Assembly: GCF_903166545.1 (NCBI RefSeq)
Contig: NZ_CAESCH010000001.1
Location: 2,360,001-2,424,000 of the forward strand
Length of the DNA: 64,000 nucleotides
Reading direction: 5' to 3'
Source of the DNA: Metabacillus schmidteae
Lineage (GTDB): Bacteria; Bacillota; Bacilli; Bacillales; Bacillaceae
Every line of letters starts with the position of its first letter. The stretch's first letter is position 1. A program made the translations under genes and the position numbers. Under the pieces are notes generated by a model. That model saw only the letters and a list, made by a program, of their open reading frames with translations, was not told where the DNA came from and ran no database searches. Shown in pieces: positions 55,368 through 64,000 of the stretch.

Positions 55368-56025
55368 GTTTATGGAGTTTTTTAATAATAGCAATCCTGA
55401 AGATGTTAGTACATCTGTAAAGCTTCTATTATTATTAACGGTATTATCTATTGCACCCAGTATTTTAATATTGATGACTTGTTTTACAAGGATTATTATC
55501 GTATTGTCGTTTGTCCGTACTTCACTTGCAACACAATCAATGCCACCGAATCAAGTTCTGATTGGAATTGCTATGTTTCTCACATTTTTCATAATGGCAC
55601 CTACATTTTCTCAAGTAAACGAGCAGGCGTTAACGCCTCTTTTTAATGAGGAAATAGGTTTAGAAGAAGCATATGAAAAAGCGGCAATTCCTTTTAAAGA
55701 GTTTATGAGCAAGCATACAAGGCAAAAAGATTTAGCTTTATTTTTGAATTATGCTGGAATTGAAAACCCAAAGTCTATTGAAGACATACCATTAACTGCT
55801 CTCGTTCCTGCCTTCGCAATAAGTGAAATAAAAACAGCTTTTCAAATAGGCTTTATGATTTTTATTCCTTTTTTAGTTATCGATATGGTAGTTGCAAGTA
55901 TTTTAATGTCCATGGGAATGATGATGTTACCACCAGTTATGATTTCTTTACCTTTTAAAATCCTGCTGTTTGTATTAGTAGATGGTTGGTATTTAATTGT
56001 AAAGTCATTGTTACAAAGTTTTTAG
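55360..56025 (+). CDS. fliP: Flagellar biosynthetic protein FliP
   Basis: Core of the FliPQR export gate. Four transmembrane helices; family motifs MTCFTRIIIVLSFVRTSLATQSMPPNQVLIGIAMFLTFF and AIPFKEFMSKHTRQKDLALF are clear. There is no cleavable signal peptide of the enterobacterial type, as usual in Bacillus. 221 residues. Confidence 0.97.
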   Translation: MNEFMEFFNNSNPEDVSTSVKLLLLLTVLSIAPSILILMTCFTRIIIVLSFVRTSLATQSMPPNQVLIGIAMFLTFFIMAPTFSQVNEQALTPLFNEEIGLEEAYEKAAIPFKEFMSKHTRQKDLALFLNYAGIENPKSIEDIPLTALVPAFAISEIKTAFQIGFMIFIPFLVIDMVVASILMSMGMMMLPPVMISLPFKILLFVLVDGWYLIVKSLLQSF

Positions 56026-56040
56026 AAGGGGTGTGAATGA

Positions 56041-56310
56041 ATGAGCTCCGAGTTTGTTATTTCACTAGCTGAAAAAGCTGTATATACTGTATTGATCATC
56101 TGTGGACCTCTTCTGCTAGTAGCATTGGTTATTGGATTAATCGTAAGTATTTTCCAAGCAACAACACAAATTCAAGAACAAACACTGGCATTTATTCCGA
56201 AAATTGTTGCAGTATTAGTTGGATTGATCTTTTTTGGTCCGTGGATGTTATCTACGCTTATATCATATGCACAAGATATTTTTGGTAATTTAAATAGGTT
56301 TGTAGGATAA
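56041..56310 (+). CDS. fliQ: Flagellar biosynthetic protein FliQ
   Basis: An 89-residue, two-helix membrane protein of the export gate (ALVIGLIVSIFQATTQIQEQTLAFIPKIVAVLVGLIFFGPWML). AGGGGTGTGA ribosome binding site. The stop is one base before the fliR start. Confidence 0.97.
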   Translation: MSSEFVISLAEKAVYTVLIICGPLLLVALVIGLIVSIFQATTQIQEQTLAFIPKIVAVLVGLIFFGPWMLSTLISYAQDIFGNLNRFVG

Positions 56311-56311
56311 A

Positions 56312-57103
56312 ATGGCAACTTTACTTGAAAATTATCCTGCATTTCTACTAATTTTTATGAGGGTAACGGCCTTTTTTGTAACATTGCCATTTTTCTCTTA
56401 CAGAACCATTCCTAATACACATAAAATTGGGTTTTCCTTCTTTTTAGCATGGATTATGTTTTTTTCTATAAATCCGCCGGCTATTGAAGTAGATGGGCAG
56501 TATTTCATGCTGATTATAAAAGAAGTATTACTTGGCCTAGCTATTGGGTTTTCGGCTTATTTTATCCTTTCTGCTATTCAAATTGCTGGTAGTTTTATTG
56601 ATTTTCAAATGGGATTTGCAATTGCAAATGTTATTGATCCTCAAACAGGCGCACAAAGTCCTCTTGTCGGTCAATTCTTGTATACACTTGCATTATTGTT
56701 ACTTATTACTACCGACGCGCATCATCTCCTATTAGATGGTGTTTATTATAGCTATCAATTCGTGCCAATTAATCAACCTTTCCTTCCGATGGGAAATGAA
56801 AATATTATTGAATTTATTATCACATCGTTTAATTCAATGTTTATCATAGCTTTTCAAATGTCTATTCCAGTAGTAGGCTCACTTTTCTTAGTTGATATAG
56901 CTTTAGGAATTGTAGCAAGAACCGTTCCCCAATTAAACATTTTCGTCGTTGGGTTACCGTTGAAGATTATTGTTAGCTTTATCATGCTCATTCTAACAAT
57001 GAGTGCATTATTTTTGTTAATGTCACAATTATTTGAAACGATGACGTATACAATGCGTGGTCTGATGGAGTTGTTCGGAGGTGGAGGCAATCAACCTACT
57101 TAA
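56312..57103 (+). CDS. fliR: Flagellar biosynthetic protein FliR
   Basis: Multi-helix membrane subunit of the export gate (about six helices). Motifs: FLLIFMRVTAFFVTLPFFSYRTIP and GFAIANVIDPQTGAQSPLVGQFLYTLALLLLITTDAHH, as well as IALGIVARTVPQLNIFVVGLPLKI. 263 residues. It overlaps flhB by 23 bases. Confidence 0.97.
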   Translation: MATLLENYPAFLLIFMRVTAFFVTLPFFSYRTIPNTHKIGFSFFLAWIMFFSINPPAIEVDGQYFMLIIKEVLLGLAIGFSAYFILSAIQIAGSFIDFQMGFAIANVIDPQTGAQSPLVGQFLYTLALLLLITTDAHHLLLDGVYYSYQFVPINQPFLPMGNENIIEFIITSFNSMFIIAFQMSIPVVGSLFLVDIALGIVARTVPQLNIFVVGLPLKIIVSFIMLILTMSALFLLMSQLFETMTYTMRGLMELFGGGGNQPT

Positions 57104-58172
57104 ATTAGATTTGCAGTTTTTTTCTGGTGAAAAGACTGAGAAAGCTACTCCACGAAAAAAACAAGATGCAAGGAAAAAAGGTCAGGTAGCTAAAAGTGCT
57201 GATGTAAATACGGCGCTTTCCCTTCTAATGGTTTTTTTATCGTTTTTATTCATTGGCGCTTTCATGAGAGATCATATTCTTCTTATGATGAGAGGATTTT
57301 TTCAGGATTATTTATTACTTGATGTAACAACTCAAAATGTCCATGACGTCTTTTTAACATTAGCTTATCAAGCAACCATTATTTTAGCACCAGTTATGGG
57401 TATTGCTTTAGTTGCCGGGGTTTTGGCAAATTATTTACAAGTAGGCTTTTTATTCTCTACAGAAGCTATTCAAATGAAGTTGAATAAGTTAGATCCAATC
57501 CAAGGCTTTAAACGAATCTATTCAATGCGTGCAATTGTTGAGTTAATTAAATCGTTATTAAAAATATCCTTTGTTGGAGCTGTTACATTTTCTGTCTTAT
57601 GGCTTGAACTTGATAATGTTTTGAGATTGTCATATATGACTGTTGAACAGTCACTTCAATTTATTGGGTCTTTAACGGTTAAGATGGGGCTGTTTGCATC
57701 AATTGCTCTATTACTATTAGCACTATTAGATTATTTGTATCAAAAATTTGACTATGAAAAAAACCTTAGAATGTCTAAACAAGACATTAAAGATGAATAT
57801 AAAAAATCTGAAGGTGACCCACTAATCAAATCGAAAATAAAGCAAAGGCAACGTGAAATGGCGATGAGAAGAATGATGCAGGATGTTCCTACTGCCGATG
57901 TTGTCATCACTAACCCAACACACTATGCTATTGCGTTAAAATATGATGAATCGAAAATGGATGCTCCTTATGTTGTCGCCATGGGAGTAGATATGGTTGC
58001 ACAAAAAATAAAAGAAATCGCAAAAGAAAATGACGTCATGATGGTAGAAAATCGTCCTTTAGCAAGAGCTTTGTATGCACAGGTAGATATTGGACAGGCA
58101 ATTCCTGATGAGTTTTTTCAGGCGGTTGCAGAGATTATTGCGTATGTGTATCAGACAAAATCTATTTCATAA
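57081..58172 (+). CDS. flhB: Flagellar biosynthetic protein FlhB
   Basis: Export-gate protein whose C-terminal domain controls the rod/hook to filament switch. GTG 57081 is used, 10 bases after TGGAG; the homologous start is about 6-8 codons further in, but no standard start codon exists there except TTG 57111. Four transmembrane helices are between about 40 and 220, and the autocleavage motif NPTH is at 278-281 (N278-P279). 363 residues. The C-terminal domain has a free-standing paralogue, ylqH, at 28462-28752. Confidence 0.95.
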   Translation: MEAINLLKLDLQFFSGEKTEKATPRKKQDARKKGQVAKSADVNTALSLLMVFLSFLFIGAFMRDHILLMMRGFFQDYLLLDVTTQNVHDVFLTLAYQATIILAPVMGIALVAGVLANYLQVGFLFSTEAIQMKLNKLDPIQGFKRIYSMRAIVELIKSLLKISFVGAVTFSVLWLELDNVLRLSYMTVEQSLQFIGSLTVKMGLFASIALLLLALLDYLYQKFDYEKNLRMSKQDIKDEYKKSEGDPLIKSKIKQRQREMAMRRMMQDVPTADVVITNPTHYAIALKYDESKMDAPYVVAMGVDMVAQKIKEIAKENDVMMVENRPLARALYAQVDIGQAIPDEFFQAVAEIIAYVYQTKSIS

Positions 58173-58227
58173 AGGGTCTATTTCTACTAGTACAATAGAT
58201 TGATTGGGTTTAAGGAGAGAAAAAAAC

Positions 58228-60264
58228 ATGTCCGGAAAAGACTTATCGGTATTACTTAGTGTTATTTTAATTGTGGCAATGTTGATCATTCCGTTCCCGG
58301 GCTGGTTGTTAAGCTTTTTAATTATAATAAATATTTCTCTTGCACTATTAGTAATTCTTACGTCAATGAATATGAATGAGCCGCTGCAATTTTCAATTTT
58401 CCCGTCATTAATTCTTCTATTAACTCTGTTTCGCTTAGGTCTAAACGTGTCAACGACAAGAGCGATTTTAGCAGAAGGTGATGCAGGTAAAGTAGTTGAA
58501 ACCTTTGGTACGTTTGTTACTGGAGGAAATGTTTTAGTAGGGTTTGTTGTTTTTATTATTTTAATTGTTATTCAGTTTGTTGTTATTACAAAAGGTTCTG
58601 AGCGTGTATCAGAAGTAGCTGCCCGTTTTACACTAGATGCGATGCCCGGTAAACAAATGAGTATCGATGCTGACTTAAATGCAGGCATGATTTCGGAGCA
58701 ACAAGCTCGTGAAAGACGAGACAAAATTGCCAATGAAGCTGATTTCTATGGGGCAATGGATGGTGCCAGCAAATTCGTTAAAGGTGATGCAATTGCTGGT
58801 ATTATCATGGTATTGATCAATATGTTATTTGGTATCATTATTGGTATGATGCAGCTTGGAATGCCTATAAATGAGGCTGCCTCCCATTTCACAATGCTAA
58901 CAGTTGGTGATGGTATTGTTAGCCAAATACCAGCATTATTAATTTCAACTGCCACAGGTATAGTGGTAACCCGTGCAGCATCAGAAGGTAACTTAGGTAC
59001 AGATATAACAAAACAACTTTTTGCTTACCCTAAAATGCTTTATGTAGCAGCAGGAACGATTTTTTTATTAGGTATTTTTACACCGATTGGTATTTTATTA
59101 ACTCTCCCAATTGCGGCTTTACTTGCTGTTGGTGGTTATATGATCTCAAAATCTAAAGAGCAAAACATTCCTGATGAAGAAGAAATCGAACAAGAAATTG
59201 AAATGGATGAAATGAAGAGTCCAGAAAGTGTAGTCAATCTCCTCAATATTGATCCGATTGAATTCGAGTTTGGATACGGTTTAATTCCCCTTGCTGATAC
59301 GAATCAGGGTGGAGATCTCCTTGATCGAGTGGTTATGATTCGAAGGCAGTTAGCAATTGAACTTGGTATCGTTATTCCTGTTGTACGAATAAGAGATAAT
59401 ATACAGTTACAACCTAATGAATATCGTCTAAAAATCAAGGGAAATGAATTGGCTAAAGGTGAAATTCTACTTGATCACTATTTAGCTATGGCTCCTGGCA
59501 TTGAAGATGATTCAATTGAAGGAATCGATACGATTGAGCCTTCCTTTGGCTTACCTGCAAAATGGATAACAGAGGAAATGAAAGACACAGCTGAGATGTA
59601 TGGGTACACAGTAGTTGATCCTCCGTCCGTTGTTTCTACACATATAACAGAAGTCATAAAACAACATGCACATGAATTATTAGGCAGACAAGAAACTAAA
59701 CAATTAATCGATCATTTAAAAGAAACGTATCCTATTTTAGTAGAAGAAGTGACTCCAACTCCACTTGGTATTGGTGAAATTCAAAAAGTTCTTGCTAAAT
59801 TATTACGTGAGAAAGTTTCAATAAGAAATCTGCCGATTATTTTTGAAACATTGGCCGATTTTGGAAAGATGACTTCAGATACAGAATTGCTGGCGGAATA
59901 TGTAAGGCAAGCTTTAGCCAAGCAAATTACCGCACAGTATGCTGAACAAGATCAGACCTTAAAAGTTGTAACTTTATCAGGAAAAATAGAAAAGCTAATT
60001 GCAGATGGTGTACAACAAACTGAACATGGCAATTACTTATCATTAAGTCCAGATGTTTCACAATCGATCATTGAATCGATTGCAAAGGAAGTTGAAATGT
60101 TATCAATCCAACAGCAAACACCGATCATATTATGTTCCCCTGCAGTGAGAATGTATGTAAGGCAATTAACCGATCGATATTTTCCTCAGGTTCCTATTTT
60201 GTCTTACAATGAGCTGGAGGCAAATGTTGAAGTACAGAGTATTGGGGTTGTGAATGTAGAATGA
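58228..60264 (+). CDS. flhA: Flagellar biosynthesis protein FlhA
   Basis: Largest export-gate protein. The start is ATG 58228 (MSGKDLSVLLSVILIVAMLIIPFPGWLL), behind AAGGAGAG. The first 320 residues hold about eight transmembrane helices and the FHIPEP-type motif region (FRLGLNVSTTRAIL, GSERVSEVAARFTLDAMPGKQMSIDADLNAG). The C-terminal cytoplasmic domain (about 340-678) docks chaperone-substrate complexes. 678 residues. Confidence 0.98.
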   Translation: MSGKDLSVLLSVILIVAMLIIPFPGWLLSFLIIINISLALLVILTSMNMNEPLQFSIFPSLILLLTLFRLGLNVSTTRAILAEGDAGKVVETFGTFVTGGNVLVGFVVFIILIVIQFVVITKGSERVSEVAARFTLDAMPGKQMSIDADLNAGMISEQQARERRDKIANEADFYGAMDGASKFVKGDAIAGIIMVLINMLFGIIIGMMQLGMPINEAASHFTMLTVGDGIVSQIPALLISTATGIVVTRAASEGNLGTDITKQLFAYPKMLYVAAGTIFLLGIFTPIGILLTLPIAALLAVGGYMISKSKEQNIPDEEEIEQEIEMDEMKSPESVVNLLNIDPIEFEFGYGLIPLADTNQGGDLLDRVVMIRRQLAIELGIVIPVVRIRDNIQLQPNEYRLKIKGNELAKGEILLDHYLAMAPGIEDDSIEGIDTIEPSFGLPAKWITEEMKDTAEMYGYTVVDPPSVVSTHITEVIKQHAHELLGRQETKQLIDHLKETYPILVEEVTPTPLGIGEIQKVLAKLLREKVSIRNLPIIFETLADFGKMTSDTELLAEYVRQALAKQITAQYAEQDQTLKVVTLSGKIEKLIADGVQQTEHGNYLSLSPDVSQSIIESIAKEVEMLSIQQQTPIILCSPAVRMYVRQLTDRYFPQVPILSYNELEANVEVQSIGVVNVE

Positions 60265-61415
60265 AGGTAAAAAAGTATGTAGCACCATCTATGCAAGAGG
60301 CAATGAAAAAGATCCGATCAGAGATGGGAAACGATGTAGTCATTTTAAACTCTAAGGTAGTTCAAACTGGAGGTTTTTTAGGGCTTTTTACCAAAAAGAA
60401 TATTGAAGTGATCGCTGCAATAGATCCGGACGTTCCCGCAAATGAGTCGAAAGCTGTAAAACCTTTATCTAGAGAAACAGCAAAACACACTGTCCAGAAC
60501 AGCAGTAACTATTTAGAACATCAAGGTCAACTAAGTACAGTAGAAAATGTTAATCAAAAACCAGTATTAGAGGAAATCACTGAATTAAAAAATATGATCA
60601 AGGCTCTTTCTACAAATGAAAGAAGTGACGTGTATCCACCACCATTAAAGGACATTTATGAAAAAATGATTAAACAGGAGATTTCACCTACTTTTATTGG
60701 CCAAGTGATGGCAGAGCTTTTAGATACTTGGTATGAACACAAAGGTGAGATCTCGCATACCGATTTATATAAAAAACAGAATAGATTTTTTGCTTTGCAA
60801 CTGGAAGGTTTTGACTTCGGAGGTATTTCTTATAAGCGGAAATACATTAATGTTATTGGTCCGACAGGAGTAGGGAAAACAACAACTCTTGCTAAACTGG
60901 CTGCTGAATGTGTTCTTCAAGAAAAGAAAAAAGTTGCCTTTATTACTACAGACACATATCGAATTGCAGCGATTGATCAATTAAAAACATATGCGAAAAT
61001 TTTGGATGTTCCCATTGAAGTCTGCTATACGACGGAAGATTTTAAACAAGCAAAGCAAAATCTCGCAATGTATGATTATATATTTATTGATACAGCAGGA
61101 CGAAATTTTCTAGAACCTAAGTATGTTTCTGATTTGCAGAAGATTATTTCCTTCGATGATGAAATGGAAACTTTTTTAGTTTTAGCTGCTACCGCAAAAC
61201 CAGCTGATATGCTTGCAGTCTATGAACAATTTGCTGTGATTCCTATTCATAAACTTATCTTCACCAAAATGGACGAAACATCAACAAGAGGATCATTATT
61301 CGATGTCATGAAGAAAACAAAAAAAGGCATTGCATATACAACACACGGACAAAATGTTCCGGAAGATATCGAAGTAGCAACAAGAGAACGAATAGTCGAA
61401 CAGATGTTGAGGTAA
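60261..61415 (+). CDS. flhF: Flagellar biosynthesis GTPase FlhF
   Basis: SRP-family GTPase that sets the place and number of flagella. N-terminal B domain (1-115), N domain, and G domain with P-loop GPTGVGKT (200-207), TDTYRIAAIDQLKTYA, DTAGRN (from D277) and TKMDETSTRG. 384 residues. The ATG overlaps the flhA stop (ATGA). It works with FlhG, encoded next. Confidence 0.97.
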   Translation: MKVKKYVAPSMQEAMKKIRSEMGNDVVILNSKVVQTGGFLGLFTKKNIEVIAAIDPDVPANESKAVKPLSRETAKHTVQNSSNYLEHQGQLSTVENVNQKPVLEEITELKNMIKALSTNERSDVYPPPLKDIYEKMIKQEISPTFIGQVMAELLDTWYEHKGEISHTDLYKKQNRFFALQLEGFDFGGISYKRKYINVIGPTGVGKTTTLAKLAAECVLQEKKKVAFITTDTYRIAAIDQLKTYAKILDVPIEVCYTTEDFKQAKQNLAMYDYIFIDTAGRNFLEPKYVSDLQKIISFDDEMETFLVLAATAKPADMLAVYEQFAVIPIHKLIFTKMDETSTRGSLFDVMKKTKKGIAYTTHGQNVPEDIEVATRERIVEQMLR

Positions 61416-61421
61416 TGAAAA

Positions 61422-62288
61422 ATGGCATATGATCAAGCACAGCGTCTACGAGAGCGTTTGAACAGCTTAAAAACAGAAGCAAAATCTATTGCTGTTATGA
61501 GTGGAAAAGGTGGAGTAGGAAAATCAAACTTCTCACTTAATTTTTCACTGGCACTACAAAAAGAAAATAAACGAGTATTGTTATTTGATTTAGATATTGG
61601 TATGGGAAACATCGATATATTAATTGGTGAAAGTTCACCATATTCAATTGTTGACTTTTTCAATCAGGACATGTTGCTTTCTGAAATCATTTCATCCGGT
61701 CCAAATGGCCTGGATTATATTTCAGGTGGAACAGGTCTGGGTGTGATTTTTTCTTTGGATGAAGAAAAGTTTCAACGATTTCTTCAACAACTTGAATTAC
61801 TATTTAAATTATACGATTATATTGTTTTTGATATGGGGGCCGGTATTTCAGAAGACAGTTTGAGATTTTTATTATCTGTTGATGAAATTATTGTGATTAC
61901 TACACCTGAGCCAACTTCCATGACTGATGCGTATGCTGCAATAAAAAATGTTTGTGTTAATAATAAGTCAATCCCATTTTCTATCGTTGTAAACCGAGCT
62001 TTTAATAAGAAAGTTGGCGAATTAACTTATAAAAGATTAGAACAGACGATCAATCAATTTTTACATCGGGAAGTTTCTTTGCTTGGCATAATTCCTGATG
62101 ATTCTACTATTATGAAGGCTGTGATTGATCAAAAACCGTTTACTCTTTTCCAGCCAAGCTGTCAGGCTAGTAAAGCACTAGTTATGATCTCTAAAAATTA
62201 TTTGCAAATGAAAAATACCATTGAAGAAGTTCAAGATGAAGCATCTTTTATTTCGAAACTAAAGCATTTCTTCATGAAAGGCAGGTAA
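61422..62288 (+). CDS. flhG: Flagellum site-determining ATPase FlhG (YlxH)
   Basis: MinD-like ATPase that activates the GTPase of FlhF and governs flagellar pattern. The N-terminal activator helix carries DQAQRLR (4-10), the DQAxxLR motif. Deviant Walker A SGKGGVGKS (27-35), then DLDIGMGNIDILIG and FDMGAGIS. The C-terminal amphipathic helix is the membrane-targeting part. 288 residues. Confidence 0.96.
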   Translation: MAYDQAQRLRERLNSLKTEAKSIAVMSGKGGVGKSNFSLNFSLALQKENKRVLLFDLDIGMGNIDILIGESSPYSIVDFFNQDMLLSEIISSGPNGLDYISGGTGLGVIFSLDEEKFQRFLQQLELLFKLYDYIVFDMGAGISEDSLRFLLSVDEIIVITTPEPTSMTDAYAAIKNVCVNNKSIPFSIVVNRAFNKKVGELTYKRLEQTINQFLHREVSLLGIIPDDSTIMKAVIDQKPFTLFQPSCQASKALVMISKNYLQMKNTIEEVQDEASFISKLKHFFMKGR

Positions 62289-62294
62289 TTACTT

Positions 62295-63383
62295 ATGGAA
62301 AAAACTAGTGTTTTAGTTGTCGATGATTCGGCTTTTATGAGAAAGCTTATATCTGATTTTTTATCTGAACATGAACGAATTCTTGTGGTTGGGACAGCGA
62401 GAAATGGGTCGGACGCATTAAAAAAAATTGAAGAGTTGAATCCTGATGTTGTTACTCTTGATGTTGAAATGCCGATTATGAATGGATTAGAAGCATTAAA
62501 ATTGATTATGAAGCAATGTCCAAGACCGGTGATCATGCTTTCAAGCACGACTAAAGGTGGTGCTGAGAACACCATTTTATCACTTCAGTATGGTGCATTT
62601 GATTTTATTCCTAAGCCTTCTGGCTCAATTTCTTTAGACCTATATAAAGTCAAAGAAGAGCTTAAAAGCAAAGTTATTCTTGCGAAATCTGCCAATTTAA
62701 AGAAAGTAAACAATCGATTATTACAAAATACAACAAGTTATAGTAAAATAGACTCAGGTGTTGATCAAAAAACTATTTTCTTCGACAAAAACAATCAAAG
62801 TCAATCAATTGTTTGTATCGGAACCTCTACAGGAGGACCAAGAGCTTTGCAACATGTTTTAACAAAATTACCATCTGATTTGCGAGCACCTATTTTTATA
62901 GTTCAACACATGCCTCCTGGGTTTACACAGTCACTCGCAAATCGGCTTCATACCATCTCTTCAATTGTGGTAAAGGAAGGTGTCGATGGGGAAGTCGTAA
63001 AAAATGGAACAGCATATATAGCTCCTGGTGGCTCACATATGAAAATTGTGAATTCTGGATCAGCATTAATGATTAAAATAGACCAATCTGACATTAGAAA
63101 TGGACATCGTCCATCGGTTGATGTGATGTTTGAGTCAATAAGTGAACTAAAGAATTATCGGAAAATTGCAGTCATTATGACAGGAATGGGCTCTGATGGC
63201 TCAGAAGGGCTAAAAAAGATGAAATCTAGCGGGGTTGTTAAAGCTATTTCTGAATCAGAAGCCACTTCTATTGTTTACGGAATGCCTAAATCAGCTTTTG
63301 CAACGAATTTAGTTGATAGAGTTGCTAATGTGGATGAAATTGCTGACGCTATTTTATATTTTCTTTCCACTACTAATAAATAA
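62295..63383 (+). CDS. cheB: Chemotaxis response regulator protein-glutamate methylesterase CheB
   Basis: Removes methyl groups from chemoreceptors and deamidates glutamines. Receiver domain at 1-120 with D10-D11 and the phosphorylation site D56 (TLDVEMP). A linker (about 125-170) leads to the CheB methylesterase domain with catalytic S178 (GTSTGGP), H205 (VQHMPPGFT) and D301 (GMGSDG). 362 residues. Confidence 0.97.
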   Translation: MEKTSVLVVDDSAFMRKLISDFLSEHERILVVGTARNGSDALKKIEELNPDVVTLDVEMPIMNGLEALKLIMKQCPRPVIMLSSTTKGGAENTILSLQYGAFDFIPKPSGSISLDLYKVKEELKSKVILAKSANLKKVNNRLLQNTTSYSKIDSGVDQKTIFFDKNNQSQSIVCIGTSTGGPRALQHVLTKLPSDLRAPIFIVQHMPPGFTQSLANRLHTISSIVVKEGVDGEVVKNGTAYIAPGGSHMKIVNSGSALMIKIDQSDIRNGHRPSVDVMFESISELKNYRKIAVIMTGMGSDGSEGLKKMKSSGVVKAISESEATSIVYGMPKSAFATNLVDRVANVDEIADAILYFLSTTNK

Positions 63384-63465
63384 ATGTCTTTCTTATATAT
63401 TACTATACAACAGTGTAAAAGCTGTTTGATCCGATACTTAACTCGAAACATAGGGGTGTTACCGT

Positions 63466-64000
63466 ATGGAAATGAATCAATACTTAGAAGTGTTTATTGA
63501 AGAAAGTAAAGAGCATTTACAAGCATGTAATGAAAAATTACTAGAATTAGAGAAAAACCCTGCGGATCTATCAATTGTGAATGAGATTTTCAGGTCTGCT
63601 CACACACTAAAAGGTATGAGTGCCACAATGGGATATGAAGATTTAGCTAACTTAACACATCAAATGGAAAACGTTCTTGATGCAATCCGAAATGATAAGC
63701 TGAGTGTGACAGCTGATATTTTGGATGTGGTTTTTGCTTCTGTAGATCATTTAGAAGAAATGGTATTTTCAATTGCTGAAGGTGGAGACGGGAAGAAAGA
63801 TGTTACAAAAGTTGTTGAAATGTTAAAACAGATTGAAAACGGTGAAACAGTAACAGCTGATACCAAAAGCGAAGCAGCACCTGAACAATCTTTGCAATCT
63901 ATTCAATCATATGATGATTATGAAAATGCCGTTATCCAACAATCAAAAGAGCAAGGTTTTTCACCTTTGGAATTAACAATTACTTTAAGAACGGATTGCT
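63466..64000 (+). CDS. cheA: Chemotaxis sensor kinase CheA (5' part, cut by window end)
   Basis: Histidine kinase that passes phosphate to CheY and CheB. The frame opens at ATG 63466 (MEMNQYLEVFIEESKEHLQ), after TAGGGGTG, and runs without a stop to the end of the window (178 codons). The Hpt (P1) domain is complete, with the phosphorylated H46 in SAHTLKGMSATMG; a linker and the start of the P2 (CheY/CheB-binding) domain follow. The 82-base cheB-cheA gap has only a small hairpin and no convincing promoter. Confidence 0.96.
   Translation, partial: MEMNQYLEVFIEESKEHLQACNEKLLELEKNPADLSIVNEIFRSAHTLKGMSATMGYEDLANLTHQMENVLDAIRNDKLSVTADILDVVFASVDHLEEMVFSIAEGGDGKKDVTKVVEMLKQIENGETVTADTKSEAAPEQSLQSIQSYDDYENAVIQQSKEQGFSPLELTITLRTDC

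Noticed and set aside
63416..63439. A sigma D-like -10 (TCCGATAC) before cheA with TAAA upstream
   Set aside because: The TAAA is only about 10 bases from the -10, far short of the 14-16 needed, and no other -35 is suitable.

Overview
The window is a stretch of core chromosome from a low-GC, endospore-forming, flagellated Gram-positive bacterium of the family Bacillaceae. The evidence is gene order that matches, almost gene for gene, the Bacillus subtilis run from prkC to cheA; the 26-residue sporulation peptide SpoVM; an AT-rich sequence with strong GGAGG-type ribosome binding sites and frequent TTG/GTG starts; and Bacillus-only regulators (FapR, CodY). The exact species cannot be named from this window; Metabacillus or another Bacillus-like genus would fit.

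Layout. (1) 1-6100: the 3' end of prkC, then rsgA and rpe, an unnamed 58-residue gene, thiN, spoVM, rpmB (the only clear minus-strand gene) and yloU-fakA. (2) 6350-10000: L-serine dehydratase sdaAB-sdaAA and the helicase gene recG. (3) 10000-13760: the lipid-synthesis operon fapR-plsX-fabD-fabG with acpA; a FapR-type operator overlaps the promoter. (4) 14000-21400: rnc-smc-ftsY, then ylxM-ffh, covering RNase III, condensin and the signal recognition particle. (5) 21570-28750: ribosome-related genes (rpsP, khpA, ylqD, rimM, trmD, rplS), a type I signal peptidase, rbgA, rnhB, and the export-related pair ylqG-ylqH. (6) 28970-39600: sucCD, dprA, topA, trmFO, xerC-hslV-hslU-codY. (7) 39936 to the right edge: the long flagellar/chemotaxis operon from flgB to cheA, which is cut by the end of the window.

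The flagellar block encodes, in order: rod (FlgB, FlgC, FliE), MS ring and switch (FliF, FliG, FliM, FliY), export apparatus (FliH, FliI, FliJ, FliO, FliP, FliQ, FliR, FlhB, FlhA), hook assembly (FliK, FlgD, FlgE), torque and assembly accessories (YlxF, FlbD/SwrD, FliL), the number and position controllers FlhF and FlhG, and chemotaxis signalling (CheY, CheB, CheA). CodY is encoded immediately upstream.

No wholly new multi-gene system is visible; the protein content is conserved core genome. The points that merit attention are mostly in non-coding DNA or gene architecture: a MITE-like Bacillaceae repeat after rbgA with two solitary end-like sequences elsewhere; a strong hairpin just before rnc; a hairpin placed between the ribosome binding site and the start codon of flbD; a structured region before the fla/che operon; a probable CTG start for fliI; a hook protein with a large helix-rich insert; and a FliK-like/FlhB-tail-like pair (ylqG-ylqH). 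Functional statements rest on family recognition from the sequence; no database search was run.
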